This document shows positions 29,781 to 40,861 of a stretch of DNA of 64,000 bases, piece by piece; position 1 is the first letter of the stretch, and each line of letters begins with the position of its first letter. The position numbers and the translations under genes are program-made. The notes under the pieces were generated by a model. The model did no database searches, was not told the DNA's origin, and worked only from the letters and a program-made list of their open reading frames with translations. The stretch spans positions 558,001 through 622,000 of the forward strand of contig NW_026570280.1 in the NCBI RefSeq assembly GCF_019649055.1, written 5' to 3'. This DNA comes from Paramacrobiotus metropolitanus (Eukaryota > Tardigrada > Eutardigrada > Parachela > Macrobiotidae).

Positions 29781-30722
29781 TTAGCGATAGTAATACTGAA
29801 TGGGGCGGAAATGCAGCTTTACCATTGACTTTCCAGTCTGAAAAATTGCCGCTTCTCCGAGATCAGTTGCAATGTTGATATCAATAGTGTCCAGTCGATC
29901 GTATAAAACAGGTAAATAATGTGGATCCTCAAACCTTTCGGAAACAATTTCGAAGTGAGGAACACTTGCTTTAATGGGGAAAGCGCGCAAAAGCTGCATA
30001 GTTTCATCGCCCACAATATTGTAGTCGCACTTGTTGCAGTAGACAAAAATTGACTGGTTCCTAATGTGCATATTTACGGGCTTATCTGCTGTCATTGTTA
30101 TAGACGTCTCCAACAGTTGCAACTCTGCCAGGGCTTTCAGCTGGTCGGACAGTGTTGTAGCTGCGGAAGCAAAATTCGTTTTTTCCATTAAAAAATTTTC
30201 ATATTGTTCAGACTGTGCAGCAGAAAATCGTCGTTCTTTAAATCCAAGCATACGGGATAGATGCAAAGATGAGGGAGGAGAATCCAGAAAAACACGTACG
30301 CTGGGAAATTTCACTTTGAGCTTGGGCTCGGTTGCAAATAATTCTAGTTGGAAAGCCGCCTGTTCTTTCACTGTAGAATCGCGAAATGGCTTTAACCGTG
30401 GTACTTTACTGTTGATAAAATTAATGATGTCACTTTTCTCATAGATCCCTGCAGGTACCGTAATTGTGTCCCTCTCCATAGCGAAAACACCGTTGCTATC
30501 CATAGAAGTAATTTGGTCAACGTGCAACGTTTGGGGACTGGGTAAATTGTACATTGAATTAGGATACTGTATTTCCACCAATGCCATTTCCCATTGTCCC
30601 GGTAGCGATATCACGCTCTTTAACTTTGTGGTCCATTCAGCTGCATTATTCTTTGGGAACTGTTGCATACAGGCATCAGATGGAAGCGTGACATAAAAGC
30701 TATTATGAGCCATTTCTGACAC
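29781..30722 (-). CDS. mCP: Minor capsid (penton) protein, intact (P2)
   Basis: 313 residues. 'SFYVTLPSDACMQQFP', 'EWTTKLKSVISLPGQWEMAL' and 'DLGEAAIFQTGKSMVKLHF' are the same landmarks as P1. It has no breaks, which makes it the best reference for the P1 copy. The start ATG at 30722 overlaps the integrase 3' end by 20 bp. Confidence 0.88.
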   Translation of the reverse strand: MSEMAHNSFYVTLPSDACMQQFPKNNAAEWTTKLKSVISLPGQWEMALVEIQYPNSMYNLPSPQTLHVDQITSMDSNGVFAMERDTITVPAGIYEKSDIINFINSKVPRLKPFRDSTVKEQAAFQLELFATEPKLKVKFPSVRVFLDSPPSSLHLSRMLGFKERRFSAAQSEQYENFLMEKTNFASAATTLSDQLKALAELQLLETSITMTADKPVNMHIRNQSIFVYCNKCDYNIVGDETMQLLRAFPIKASVPHFEIVSERFEDPHYLPVLYDRLDTIDINIATDLGEAAIFQTGKSMVKLHFRPIQYYYR

Positions 30723-31672
30723 GACTGAGTTCGGCTTCGTAATATTTCCCGCGAATTAAGTCCCCGTCTTCATCCAGTAATACGTAGAGGGGCTCGGGCT
30801 GTTGTGGTAATACTTGGTGTATCTTGTAAATTTCCTCCTTAAATGTTGACTCATATCCTTTTTCAAAAGTGTTTTGTCGATGGCTACTCGTACTGTGTCA
30901 CCTACGCTGTACTTTTGGCTTTTTCTGCTTTCCCAATAATAATTCTGCATATAGTCGATTGAATATTTGCAGAGAATTGGACTAGCTAACCTCATTAGGC
31001 GTGACTTTATGCGAAGAATGAATTGCGTTGTTGTAACTGTTTACCAAATCTCCCAGAACGTCCCAGTACACTTTAGACTGTCGGTGTCGAAATAATTTCC
31101 ATATTCGTTTCTTGAGATTCCGTATGCCATTTTCAGCTAAGGATGCTTTGATTGCTTTATTTTCAGAAGAGAACAAAAAACCTTTTGGGCTGTCAAAAAC
31201 TCTTAACATCCTTATTGTAAAATTCAAGACCTTTGTCCGTTTGCAATTTAATGGGAGCTCCGAGTTCTGCAAACACCTTTTCCAACCCAAGTTTTACTTC
31301 TAGACCGCTTTTATTCTTTAGTAGTTGACAGCTCACTTTCTTGCTGAAGACGTCGATCACAAACAATATCCAACGGTATCCTTTGTTCTGCTTCGCATAT
31401 TTTGACATGTCTGCCAGATCGGCTTGATATTGCTCCGCTAGGTTTGAGACAACTACGGGGTTTCTTTTGAACCTTTTGCGTCGAGATTTGTGGACTGTAT
31501 ATGGATCCAGATGCTCCAGCTGTTCCCGCGTTTGTTGATAGTTTGGTGCTTGTGGAAAGTGGCTGCGAAACTTTTGAATCCCTGTTAAGCTGCCCGGGTG
31601 CTGAGGGTTCAGATACGCTTGTCGTAGCAGTAGATTGGCCATCGTATTCGTCGTCGCTACTGCTTGATCCAT
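30703..31672 (-). CDS. INT: RVE integrase without chromodomain (P2), frame-broken
   Basis: 'YLNPQHPGSLTGIQKF', then catalytic segments 'QADLADMSKYAKQNKGY', 'LQTDKGLEF' and 'ASLAENGIRNLKKRI'. The SH3-like C-terminal part is 'YSVGDTVRVAIDKTLLKK' and continues in another frame after a T5/A5 run (30859-30863). It ends at TAA 30703 soon after the 'YYEAELSRV' segment, with no chromodomain. Other breaks lie near 31200 and 30990. Confidence 0.82.
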
Positions 31673-31747
31673 CGCAACAGCTAGATGTGCAGTTCCATGT
31701 CATACCTTCACCCAAAGACAAAGAAAAGGGAACGCATCCACCACCAC

Positions 31748-32240
31748 TCATTTGTTATTAATAGTCATCCAGTTGAACTGGGGTTTGGTTCTTGAACCGA
31801 TGGGACCTTCGATTTGTAAAGTGTTTTCATCAAATACTTCTCGCTTTGCACGCTTGCGTTTTGCCGGGGTGCAGGTGGAATAGGAGGAAAGCATCTAACA
31901 TACGATCAGGCATATTAGGGGTACCCACGGCTTCTTTAATAGTTGTACTGGAATGGGGGCACAGATGCTGGAGGCAGAATAACCATTTGGTCAGGGCCGA
32001 ACGCCGACTCTTTCAGCGCCAAAAGCGAGCCAAGTTTCTTGATAACAGTTCCGCTTTCTCCCATTCGCTTAGCGTATTCCGTGAAATTATATCTCTCATC
32101 AAATCGTCCAGTTTTACAATATCCACAACTTCAGTAGGCTGCTGTTGTAATTGGACATCCGTTACAATACGACCAACCGTGTCACTTGCAAGTCTTTTCA
32201 TTTCGCTCGCGGGAACAATATAATGCACTTCCGGTTTCAT
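31748..32240 (-). CDS. Basic NLS-type Polinton protein (P2), frame-broken
   Basis: The N-terminus 'HYIVPASEMKRL' and an acidic-helical middle correspond to P1 8445-9140. The C-terminal part in another frame contains 'PAKRKRAKREVF' (nuclear-signal-like) and ends 'PQFNWMTINNK', like the P1 'RIRWITLP' end. P2 lacks the repeated LPLFP motifs. Confidence 0.6.
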
Positions 32241-32565
32241 TTCAGTAAGGCAGTTCCCAAAACAGCTGCCAATACAGGTAGAACCGCAGGTAAGAATCCT
32301 CCGCGCTGTAATAAAATTTCCTCTTGCTTCGTAAAGGATATTTTTTGAGGGCAATCAGCTTTAATGGTCGACGCCAACGCTGACACACCTTTAGCTGATC
32401 GGTGGTAAGAGGCACTGAATTCTTTACCAAATTCAAACAAATTTCTTCAAAACAGCGAAGTTGTCGTTTCGAAATGTTTTCCAAAAGAAAACGACGCTGC
32501 TTGGGTTTCAGCGATCGCAGGGTAAGGAGAAACGGTGCAAAGTCTTTTAAAATCTGATCACACAT
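32237..32565 (-). CDS. Conserved small Polinton protein with hydrophobic tail (P2)
   Basis: 'LRSLKPKQRRFLLENISKRQ' and 'RPLKLIALKKYPL' match P1 9127-9453. The hydrophobic tail 'GGFLPAVLPVLAAVLGTALL' is in a second frame (break near 32317). It overlaps the ATPase 3' end. Confidence 0.7.
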
Positions 32566-33251
32566 TCTTGGGCAAGTTTGTCGTATGTGGATTAATGTAA
32601 ATTTTAGTCAACTCTCCCGGTAATATTGCTGAACGAATCCTTAAATAGGCAGGTGTGTCCGGTTTCATATCCAAAATGAGAGGTTGAAATGGTTCCTGGC
32701 CGACTTCCTCGTAAGCTCCGCTGAGATGTTTTAAACCAGTCTGCCTTTCTAGAATCTTGATTTAGTTCACATCACGATTATTTTTGAACAGTATAAGATA
32801 TTGTGCATTAAGATGCACGTCTCGCATAGCAGACCCTTGTTTATATAGGTTATTGAATAATAGAAATACACAAAGCCGTTTATGGTGTACTTTTGAGTGA
32901 AGAGTTTAGCCAAATGCTCATTTTTCACCAAACCACTTGCCACGTCATCCAGTATCAACAAAATATTTTGTTTACCATCAAAATAATTTTCATCCTCCAC
33001 AATTTGTTGAATATTTTTTGTCAGTTCAATCCAAGGGACTTTGCGCTGAAGCACTTCGTAGGCTGGCTGCATTTCTCCGTACACCAAAATAATTCGTCCA
33101 AATGGTTGGTCAAATAATTTATCGCGCTCCATAATTAATTTTGACACATATGTCGTTTTCCCGAAGTCGTTGGCCCCACAACAAGGACTGAAGCGGGTAG
33201 TCGGAATCTCAAATCAGCTGTCGTGCGCGGATACCTATTTAAGGAATCCAT
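32558..33251 (-). CDS. ATPase: Packaging ATPase (P2), frame-broken with a nonsense codon
   Basis: The Walker A part 'LVVGPTTSGK' is cut by a T4/A4 run at 33156-33159. Walker B is 'NILLILDDVASG'. A third frame carries 'RQTGLKHLSGAYEEVGQ' and 'LILDMKPDTPAYLRIRS'. An in-frame TAA replaces the Gln found in P1 just before 'RQTGLKHL' (about 32760). Divergent from TBP fusion P2 with only 40 bp between starts. Confidence 0.82.
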
Positions 33252-33291
33252 TTCCAAAGGGCGGAGCTATTGCTAGCGTACCGATAACAGA

Positions 33292-34261
33292 ATGGAGACT
33301 TCAAAGCGGAGGGTTGTCTTAGATATTGATTGGTTTATCGCTGGCTCCCAACGGCTTATAAAACAGCTGGCATTTTGTGATTGCCCAACTAGTGTTAGCA
33401 GGTGCTACACATTCACCATTCCATCCCACTTTAATCGTTACCGCGTTGAATTTAGGAGCCAATCGCGTCACTCACACGGACTTGTCTGGCATAATCGTGG
33501 AGATTATTTATACTTGGACATCGCCAGGGCGATTCAGGATATGCTGGAGCTTATTGGTGAACGACCTGCGCGATTGACGTTTTTTGCCAAAGGATTGGAA
33601 AAGCAAAAGATTTTGGAAAATTATTTGTCTGAAGTGTTTAATCTTGAAGACATTGGGTGCCCGAAGTTTAAGGAGCTTGCTTCATTACCACAAACAACGC
33701 TTTCAAAAGCGGAGACATTTGCAAATTGGCTGAATGGCGAAAATAACTAACGTTGTTGCAACTGCTGACCTTGGCTGCGCAATTGACTTACCCAGCTTAT
33801 CCGAACGCGCTCCGCTTTCTCATTATGCACCACATAAATTTTCCGGGCTTCTTCTCCGTTCCATTCGTCCTTACAAATCGCACTGCCAAGTGTACCGCAA
33901 CGGCAAGATCACAGTTAATGGTGCAAAGTCCATCAGTGATGCTCTCGCGTTATTGGATCACTATTACCGGAAACTGCAAAAATACGGCTATCAAAAAGCA
34001 TCGTTAAAGAATCCAAGAATTGTTAACATTGTCGCCACTTTCAATTTTGGGAAATTTCTTAGTTTAGAGAAATTATACAACTCAATAAGAGCAAAAGCTG
34101 ATGCCATGTTTGAACCTGAAATATTTCCGGCCATGCGAGTCCGGCTTCAAGGTTGTACGGCGATGATTTTCCATTCTGGAAAAATTAATTTATTAGGTGC
34201 AAAAGATGCTGATACTCTTCATACTGCTGAAAACGAATTGCGCCTGTTATTAGGAACCTAA
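33292..34261 (+). CDS. TATA-binding-protein fusion: KG-EK/GCP domain plus two TBP repeats (P2)
   Basis: The N-terminal domain has 'VVLDIDWFIAGSQRLIKQLA', 'SHGLVWHNRGDY', 'FFAKGLEKQ' and 'NLEDIGCPKF'. TBP repeat 1: 'ITNVVATADLGCAIDL', 'HKFSGLLLRSIRPYKSHCQV', 'RNGKITVNGAKS'. Repeat 2: 'RIVNIVATFNFG', 'EPEIFPAMRVRL', 'MIFHSGKINLLGAKDAD'. As in P1, three TBP intercalating Phe are kept and the fourth is Tyr. One frame shift lies at an A4 run (33740-33743) between the two domains. The start of repeat 1 is strikingly close to eukaryotic/archaeal TBP. The ATG at 33292 is chosen. Confidence 0.87.
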
Positions 34262-35607
34262 ATGCAGCAGTAAATAAAATTACAAAAAAAGCTATCGTTG
34301 CATATTTCTGTTACCTGGCATTACAAAGCATTAGTGCTAAATTTATTAAGAAATGTAAAGAACGTTTACCCTTAAAAGTATCTGGTACATACTACATATA
34401 CAGTGCAATACTGTACAATACATTACTCATTAATTATGATAATTAGATTTTATTACGAAATGTATTTTTTTTTGTTATAAAAGCATTGAGCAAACATATA
34501 AGCATATAATAATAATTTTTGTAATCAGGAAACTGCGGAATCAGCAAATTACGCCATACCGTTGACAAGGTGGAAAAATTCTTTGAGAAGTTCGGGCCAA
34601 CTTTTTCCACTCAAACCCTCGTTGTTTATAGCAGCCCCGAAACTATGTACACATGACAAATACAGCATGGGTTACAACGTAATATAAACTAAAAACACTT
34701 GCTTCACTTACTTCGTGTACAAGAAATTCATAAATTCTGCAATTAGCGGAGTAATCGTTAACAGAAATGTGGCTTTGGCTCCAGTGGAAAAAATTTTGCA
34801 GCGACCCTGGCGGACTTTTTCCAGTTGATCTGCACGCACGCATAAGCATGCACGCAGTAGACTGCAAATAATTGTCAAAATTGATTACACACTACAGGCA
34901 TAATGTACAGTAATAAAGAAGATAATATTCCATCGTACCTGTTAGTTTCCATGATTATATATGTATAAATAAATTGAGAATAGAGCAGCTAGTAATATCC
35001 ACTGAAAAGTAATTATATTTCACTTACTATGCGTTGAAAGGCTTTGACGAGCCAGATGCGTTAAAGTGCTCCTCCATAGTGTAAAAGAATGTAAACAACT
35101 TGTTGAATCAAGCAGTGAAAGTAAACCAATATAACTGTACAGTGTACAGTAGTATCCATATAGTACAGTACCATCCATCCATCCGTACAGTACTCCAACC
35201 ATTGGGCGCATGTCAAGTTTCACAATTATATATAAGCCGTGCACAATCCAGTTAAGCAATTAAACTACTCGATAAGTTGACAAATAATTTGTATATTATA
35301 AGTGCGCAGCATTACTATAAGTGTTTTCAATCAATAAGAGACGCGCATGGTATGCAGCACCATCGCTGACGAGCCAGTTGCGCTAATGTGCCAATGCCGC
35401 TCCATGCGGTAAAAGAATGTAAACAACCACTTGCACGCGTGCAACACGGCTGCACAGGTAGCTGCATCTGGGCTGCGAGCATCCTTGAGGTATGCACAGC
35501 AGATGCACCAGCGTGTGTGTGTGTGATTATCAGTAAGTGAGTAAATTAGTTAGTGTACTTCTATACAGTGTACATATGCAGTAATCATATGCTGCAGTTG
35601 TGCTGAA
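34262..35607. other. Non-coding right arm of P2
   Basis: No ORF with support. A ~60-bp direct repeat (about 35045-35105 and 35366-35430) contains GTAAAAGAATGTAAACAAC. Otherwise AT-rich. Confidence 0.5.
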
Positions 35608-35736
35608 TCATATGCTGCAGTTGGGAGCTGCAAGTACAAAGTACAACCGGGAATTGTAACTAGAAAGTCCAGCTCCCAACTCCAGTTTATGACGTAACCG
35701 ACGCCATCTTATGTTTATACAGTATACTGTTTCTTC
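35608..35736 (-). repeat. P2 right terminal inverted repeat
   Basis: Reverse-complement match to 21377-21505, including ATGACGTAACCGACGCCATC and the AGCTCCCAACTCCAG palindrome. GTGGA follows at 35739. Confidence 0.8.
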
Positions 35737-38700
35737 TTGTGGAGCAAGCGTTTTGTAAGCAGTTGCACAATACATCACCACAGAAGTAATTATTTTGTAT
35801 TAATAACGGTTTACGTGACATTATGAACGTTTACAAGTTTACATTTTACAGTAGTCAATGTCCGAACAACTATCCACCTGAAAATACTGTATATCAACCA
35901 AAGGTCTTCCAGGGCGAACTTATCACTTAAACGAGTTTGAAGCGCATACAACGACATGCACTCGTACGGTAAATACCGCAAAAATTAGCGATACTTGTAC
36001 TTTCTCGTAATGGCGGCACATTAAATGTATAAGTTTTTACCAGCTATCGTAGCTACTACCTACTTTGCTCTAATTCACGTGCGACATGCTAGCTCGCTAC
36101 TGATTCATAAGGGCGACATGCCCGCTCATGTCATCTGATACGAGTATTTTTATTCCACAGTTGTTGCTTACATATATACTCGTATACCACTGCTTTTCGC
36201 TTTTCTAGTACACACTCGATCGATCAGTCTGATTCCCTCTCTTGACAACAATTCCCTGCTTTACATTGCGGTTCTGTGCGTTACTGCTAATGTTTACTTC
36301 TTCTACATTACATATTAGCATTTTCGATGACCAGGACACATGACCTTTCGTTCCTTTACGGTCTGTTAGTAAAATGTAATTTAATCTCTCCGTCAACTCG
36401 GACCATTTGTTACGTATTTCAAAAATACGTAACAATTGATCCGGGCTGAGTGAGAAGCCACCCTGCGGTTGCTATAGTCACCTTTTTTCTTTGTCGCCTC
36501 GCCAATTTCCCTGTCTCCTGTCATAACCTTCCAGCAGCGATTTCCCGGCCGAATTGCTTCACCACGCCGCGCCCCATGCTGTTCCCTGAGCCAACTGGAA
36601 TACCTTCTCTTTGACCACAAGCGAGCAGCACCGACTGACAGAAGTTAGACCAAGGACGACGCCTGAACACTGCTGCAATCCACGCTCCCGAAACGACGTA
36701 CCACTTCCGGTCTACCATGCGTAGCCGTCTCGGACGATGCGACGACTGCGGACAACCCGAACTGGAACTGCCAGAATGCACCCACGACCGCTGTGGATAA
36801 TCCTTTAGACGCCGCGACACCGCCTGTTGGACACCGCTCGGATTACAGACCCGGTGTATGCCAGCGTACGTAGGCTTTCGGAGGATTCCCATGGATCAGC
36901 GATTGGAGCCCAAACATCGCCCCCAGAAAATGGACGCGGAACCCGGACGGAACCAATAATTACCTCAGAGAGCGCTCTGTTAGAAAAGAGCCGGAAATTG
37001 GATCCCCGTCAACGGTGGTCCTCTATAGTGGACTGAGCGCCAGTTTTCGGCGCTGTTCCAGTTATACCCAAAACACTCCTTTCGACTGGTTCCTAGCTGT
37101 TTTGCCTGTTATTTGCGTCCTTTGGGGCGATCGGTATATGCAGCCAGCACGGGAAGTTGTTATGCAGTATTGTTGTTTTCTAACGCAGCTGATGCGTGTT
37201 TTGACTATGTGCCGAATTCCGAAAGAACATTACTGGACGCACTTCTATGCGGGCTGCTCCACGCACCTTAATGATTGGAGCAGTGGAGCTCTTGATGCAT
37301 TACATGCGGTGTAGTGCGACAAAATGGTACGTAGTACATCGTAATTGCGAACCGGTCGGAACTTCCGGTGGCTTAATGTGCTTGAAACATTGGTTGCTGG
37401 TTTCCGGAGCACGCTTTTCCTTAACATGCTCCGCCTAGGTACTGTATATAGCGGAATTCAGAATTGTCTTACATTCGGTCTGAGACCGAGTGACCAGTGA
37501 AATAAATGGCCAAGACCAAATGACCACTTAACAGGAAACGCACATGCAAGAATTTGAACACTTGTTCCTTGCGCATTTCCCATCGAAAGCCATCAAGCGA
37601 TATCTCAAACGAAAGAAAAAATGTTTAAGAATTTCGATATCAAACAGGTCATCTTTTATGAGATCTAAGAGATAATCGTGCCATTTTAGAAAATTTTAAC
37701 GGTAAGCAATGGTATACGAGTGAGTCCGCATGCACACAGCAGGCGATGGGAATGACATGGCTGTCAGCGAGAAAACCGTTTTGATTGTATCGTTCTCGCA
37801 AGCGCTTCGTTTTTAATATCTTAGCTTTATTCATGTTCATACCGCGACATAACAGTCAGTCAATCCACTACGGCCAGTACTGTACTTTCAAGAATTGAAA
37901 AAACAACCAAAATCACAATTATCAACAACTTTATTCTTTCCCGGTAAAGTTCCTTAAACCGCGGCCGCATTGCCTTTAATAATTGCAAGGCTAATGCGCT
38001 GCTTTAAAAAAGCTTTAAAAGCGCTTCGTTTGCACAGCGGAACTTTTGCCTCTAATGCTTTCTTTTTTGCCAGCTTACAATTGCTCATCGCGTAATTGTC
38101 CGCTTTGTTTGGCCGTAAGCGCAACTTATGCTGCGCCAATCAGTCAACAGTCAGCATAAATAGTGACATGCTCTGCAATACTTGTACTCACAATATTGCA
38201 TACACGACCAACTTGACTCACGTCATCAAAGTAGAATCTGGACTACTTGTGGAAGATACGCGGGAATATTAATAAGCTCTTATTGATATTACCAACAACT
38301 CGATCGCGACCAAACACACAACACCACACACACGAACACACAGGGATCCCGATCAGACGATGGTCTGGCTGATCCACACGACTTCCGCTAAAGAACTATC
38401 TCTAGCTCCCTAACGAAGGTCACACTGACATCCGGATACTCAGCACTAGATTCAAGATGGAATAGGCGCGCTGAATCTAGAACCAAGTCAGAAATCAAGA
38501 CTCGTCAAGACTGATTCTGTAGACCAGAATCACCGCTGCATTTGCCCATTCACTCAATGGACGTGTGCCAGCTATACCGTAGCTGCACCTTGTACGTACA
38601 ACACAGCCAACTAGCGGTGGGAAGATGACGTAATACAGTGCAGTACTGCCCAGATCATGTCAATAGTTTCTACAACAATAATTTACATAATTGCTTTACG

Positions 38701-39641
38701 TAATTAATTCACATAATTTTCTATAACAAAACTGACTTGCATGATTTTCTATAACATTAACTAAATTTACATTTATATAGTTTCTATAACAATAATTTTT
38801 AACGAATTCATGGTAATATTAAATACCTAAATAACTACACAAGATTCCCTAATAAATACCTGTTAATGAAGCCAACCTTTCTTTAAGAAATAAATTTATT
38901 CGCCATCATCGGTCATATGTGATCTGTCCTCGACGTTCAGATGGGGTTTTCGTTGCAAGCTATGCGTAATAAAACGACACAGCGAATTATCATGCCGTAC
39001 ATAAACGACACAAACTCCACATTCGTTCTGGCATCAACGACCCATGGCATCCAATTTTCCAACAAATACTGCTTCAGTCAAACTTTGCACAGATTAAAAA
39101 TAAACCATTTTCCAACGGTATTATGGATTTCACGGTTTAGCAATGCCCTTGGCTACTGGGAGCTTGGAATGTAACCGCTCGATGCTGTGATAACATCCCA
39201 GGCTCCGAGTAGCCAACTCGGTAACACAGTAACGGTGTTTTGTGATCCGCAAACAGCGCAGACCAGCCATCTGCTCCTTTTCAGGATGGGGAAGGCCGGA
39301 ATACTGGCGAATCCGCTCCCTGTGGCATTCGCGCGCGATAGCGACTAGCGAGTACTATTTTCCGACTGTGTTAGTTGATTGGAGCACGCCAAAAAGTCAG
39401 TTTAAAGAGCGGAAATAAGAGATAATGAGATATTGACGGTAGGTAATGGTATACGAGTGCATCTGTGTGTAGAAATCAGTTGATGGAAATAACATGATTG
39501 TCGGCGAGAAATCGGCTCTGATCGTATCATTCGTACAGAAGCTTTGGCGGCACGGAAGCCTAAAATCGTTTACAGTTTACACCAGCCAACAGTCTACACT
39601 TACAGCTTTCAGGAGTCATCAGGTTAACAAACTATCTAGCC
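35737..39641. other. Gene-poor spacer
   Basis: No recognisable gene. It holds a 27-bp palindrome TGTTACGTATTT...AAATACGTAACA (about 36408-36434), a GC-richer stretch at 36.5-37.4 kb, and degenerate AT-rich tandem repeats built on TTTCTATAACA (38660-38810). It also contains structured repeat copy B (39020-39260). A ~90-bp sequence at about 37320-37410 recurs inverted at about 41835-41930. Confidence 0.4.
39020..39260. repeat. Structured repeat, copy B
   Basis: Diverged relative of 20120-20315. Stem GGCTACT-G-GGAGC with GCTCC-G-AGTAGCC (39151-39163 with 39202-39214), inner GATG/CATC stem, and a third stem AACAC/GTGTT (39223-39239). One stem column is G-C in copy A and C-G here. Confidence 0.5.
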
Positions 39642-40137
39642 AAACGCTCCGGCAGGGGATAAAAGGTGGCAGTGGCACCTGCCACTGGCAACTGCCACCG
39701 GCAGTGGCATTGCCACTACGCGTTCTGGCAAGCGATAAAACGTGGCAACGGCCGGAACCTTGAAATGGGATGATTGTGCCATCAAGCGATAATTTCTGCA
39801 TGAATTTTCTAAAAAATTCAGAAAGCGGTATGTCGCCTCTATAGAACTGATCGCTCGCCACTTACACCTGAGAGCAGTGCACAGCATTATGTGCTTGAGG
39901 CAGTGCCCTGTTTTGCAATGGCGCAAAAAACGCTTAGCAAAGGCACTACTACTAGGACTTCCTTGGGTTCTCGCGCAGTTTCTTAATCACATTTAGTGCA
40001 AGACGTTTTCATCTGGAAGTACTGTCGAGTTTAATATTTCATTTAGAGACTCAGTTTTCAATAATTATACCATTCGTGTAGATCGCCCTTCTTTCACTGC
40101 CTGAACGGCCAGCTTTTGTGATAGTGATACCCTGCGT

Positions 40138-40440
40138 TACTTCTTAGGTTATTCTTCGATTTTCTTAAGCTACTCTTAGGTCTTCTTGGGGTATTCTTAG
40201 GTTACTCTTAGGTTTTCGTAGGTTAATTTTTCTGAGGTTTTTTTGGGGTTTTTTTAAGTTTTCGGTCATTTCTCAAGAAAAACTAAGAAATAAGAAATAA
40301 CCACAGAAAGATTAGAAAACCTAAGAAAACCTAAGAAACTAATGAAACTCAAGAGCAGAAGAAATCCTAAAAAACTAATGAAACTAAGAAAACAAAGAAA
40401 ACTAAATAAATTAATACAATTAAGAAAACTAAGACTACAG
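40138..40440. repeat. Long imperfect palindrome inside the Mutator-like element
   Basis: The left arm is T-rich with repeated TTCTTAGGTTA-like units. The right arm is A-rich with AACCTAAGAAAAC units, its reverse complement. It could fold into a hairpin of over 100 bp per arm. Confidence 0.6.
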
Positions 40441-40509
40441 TACTAAAGGTATAAAAACTGAAACCTATGAAACCAAGCAAAGCTAGGAAATCTGAGAAAA
40501 TTGCATAGG

Positions 40510-40650
40510 TGCAATACCACCACCATAGCCACTACCAGTCCCATTAACACCACCAGTACCGGCACCAATATGCTTACCGTTACTAGCGCCAGTGCCACTA
40601 CTAGCACCATTAGCGCAGCCATTACCAGAACAAGTACAAGTACCATCAGT
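40510..40650. repeat. CCA/ACC-rich degenerate triplet array
   Basis: Repeated (N)(N)ACCA units such as CACCACCATAGCCACTACCAG. An open frame here (minus strand) is only a by-product of the repeat. Confidence 0.7.
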
Positions 40651-40861
40651 TAGAACTACCCGGCGACTTACTTCCTTCTGAATTTTTCAGATAATTTAGG
40701 TATATAGAGATTATCGCTATATGCATAAACATCCCATTTCAAGATTCCGGCATTTGCCACGTTTTATCGCTTGCCAGAACGCGTAGTGGGAACTGCCACT
40801 GCCGGTGGCAGTTGCCAGTGGCAGGTGCCACTGCCACCTTTTATCCCCTGCCAAACGCTCC

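Larger units (their letters stand above)
21377..35736. mobile_element. Polinton/Maverick element P2, complete length 14.36 kb
   Basis: Bounded by 129-bp inverted repeats (21377-21505 and 35608-35736). GTGGA occurs immediately outside each (0-2 nt away), a candidate 5-bp target duplication. It encodes polymerase, protease, MCP, pVI-like, minor capsid, integrase, ATPase, the small core proteins and a TBP fusion. It differs from P1 in gene arrangement and lacks recognisable IAP and ANP32-like genes. Confidence 0.85.
39651..40852. mobile_element. Mutator-like non-autonomous element, 1202 bp
   Basis: Terminal inverted repeats of ~122 bp (39651-39772 and 40730-40852) starting GGCAGGGGATAAAAGG, nearly identical between ends. 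It is flanked by an exact 9-bp duplication AAACGCTCC (39642-39650 and 40853-40861), the target size typical of Mutator-like elements. No transposase ORF. The interior has a long imperfect palindrome and a CCA-rich minisatellite. Confidence 0.88.

Noticed and set aside
36521-36892. GC-richer minus-strand frame of 123 codons as a retrotransposon gag
   Set aside because: The nearby TGTTACGTA...TACGTAACA palindrome recalls LTR ends, but no pair of LTRs, nucleocapsid CCHC or polymerase motif is present.
40443-40646. 67-codon Val/Leu-rich frame as a membrane protein
   Set aside because: It is the reverse reading of a CCA-type triplet array.
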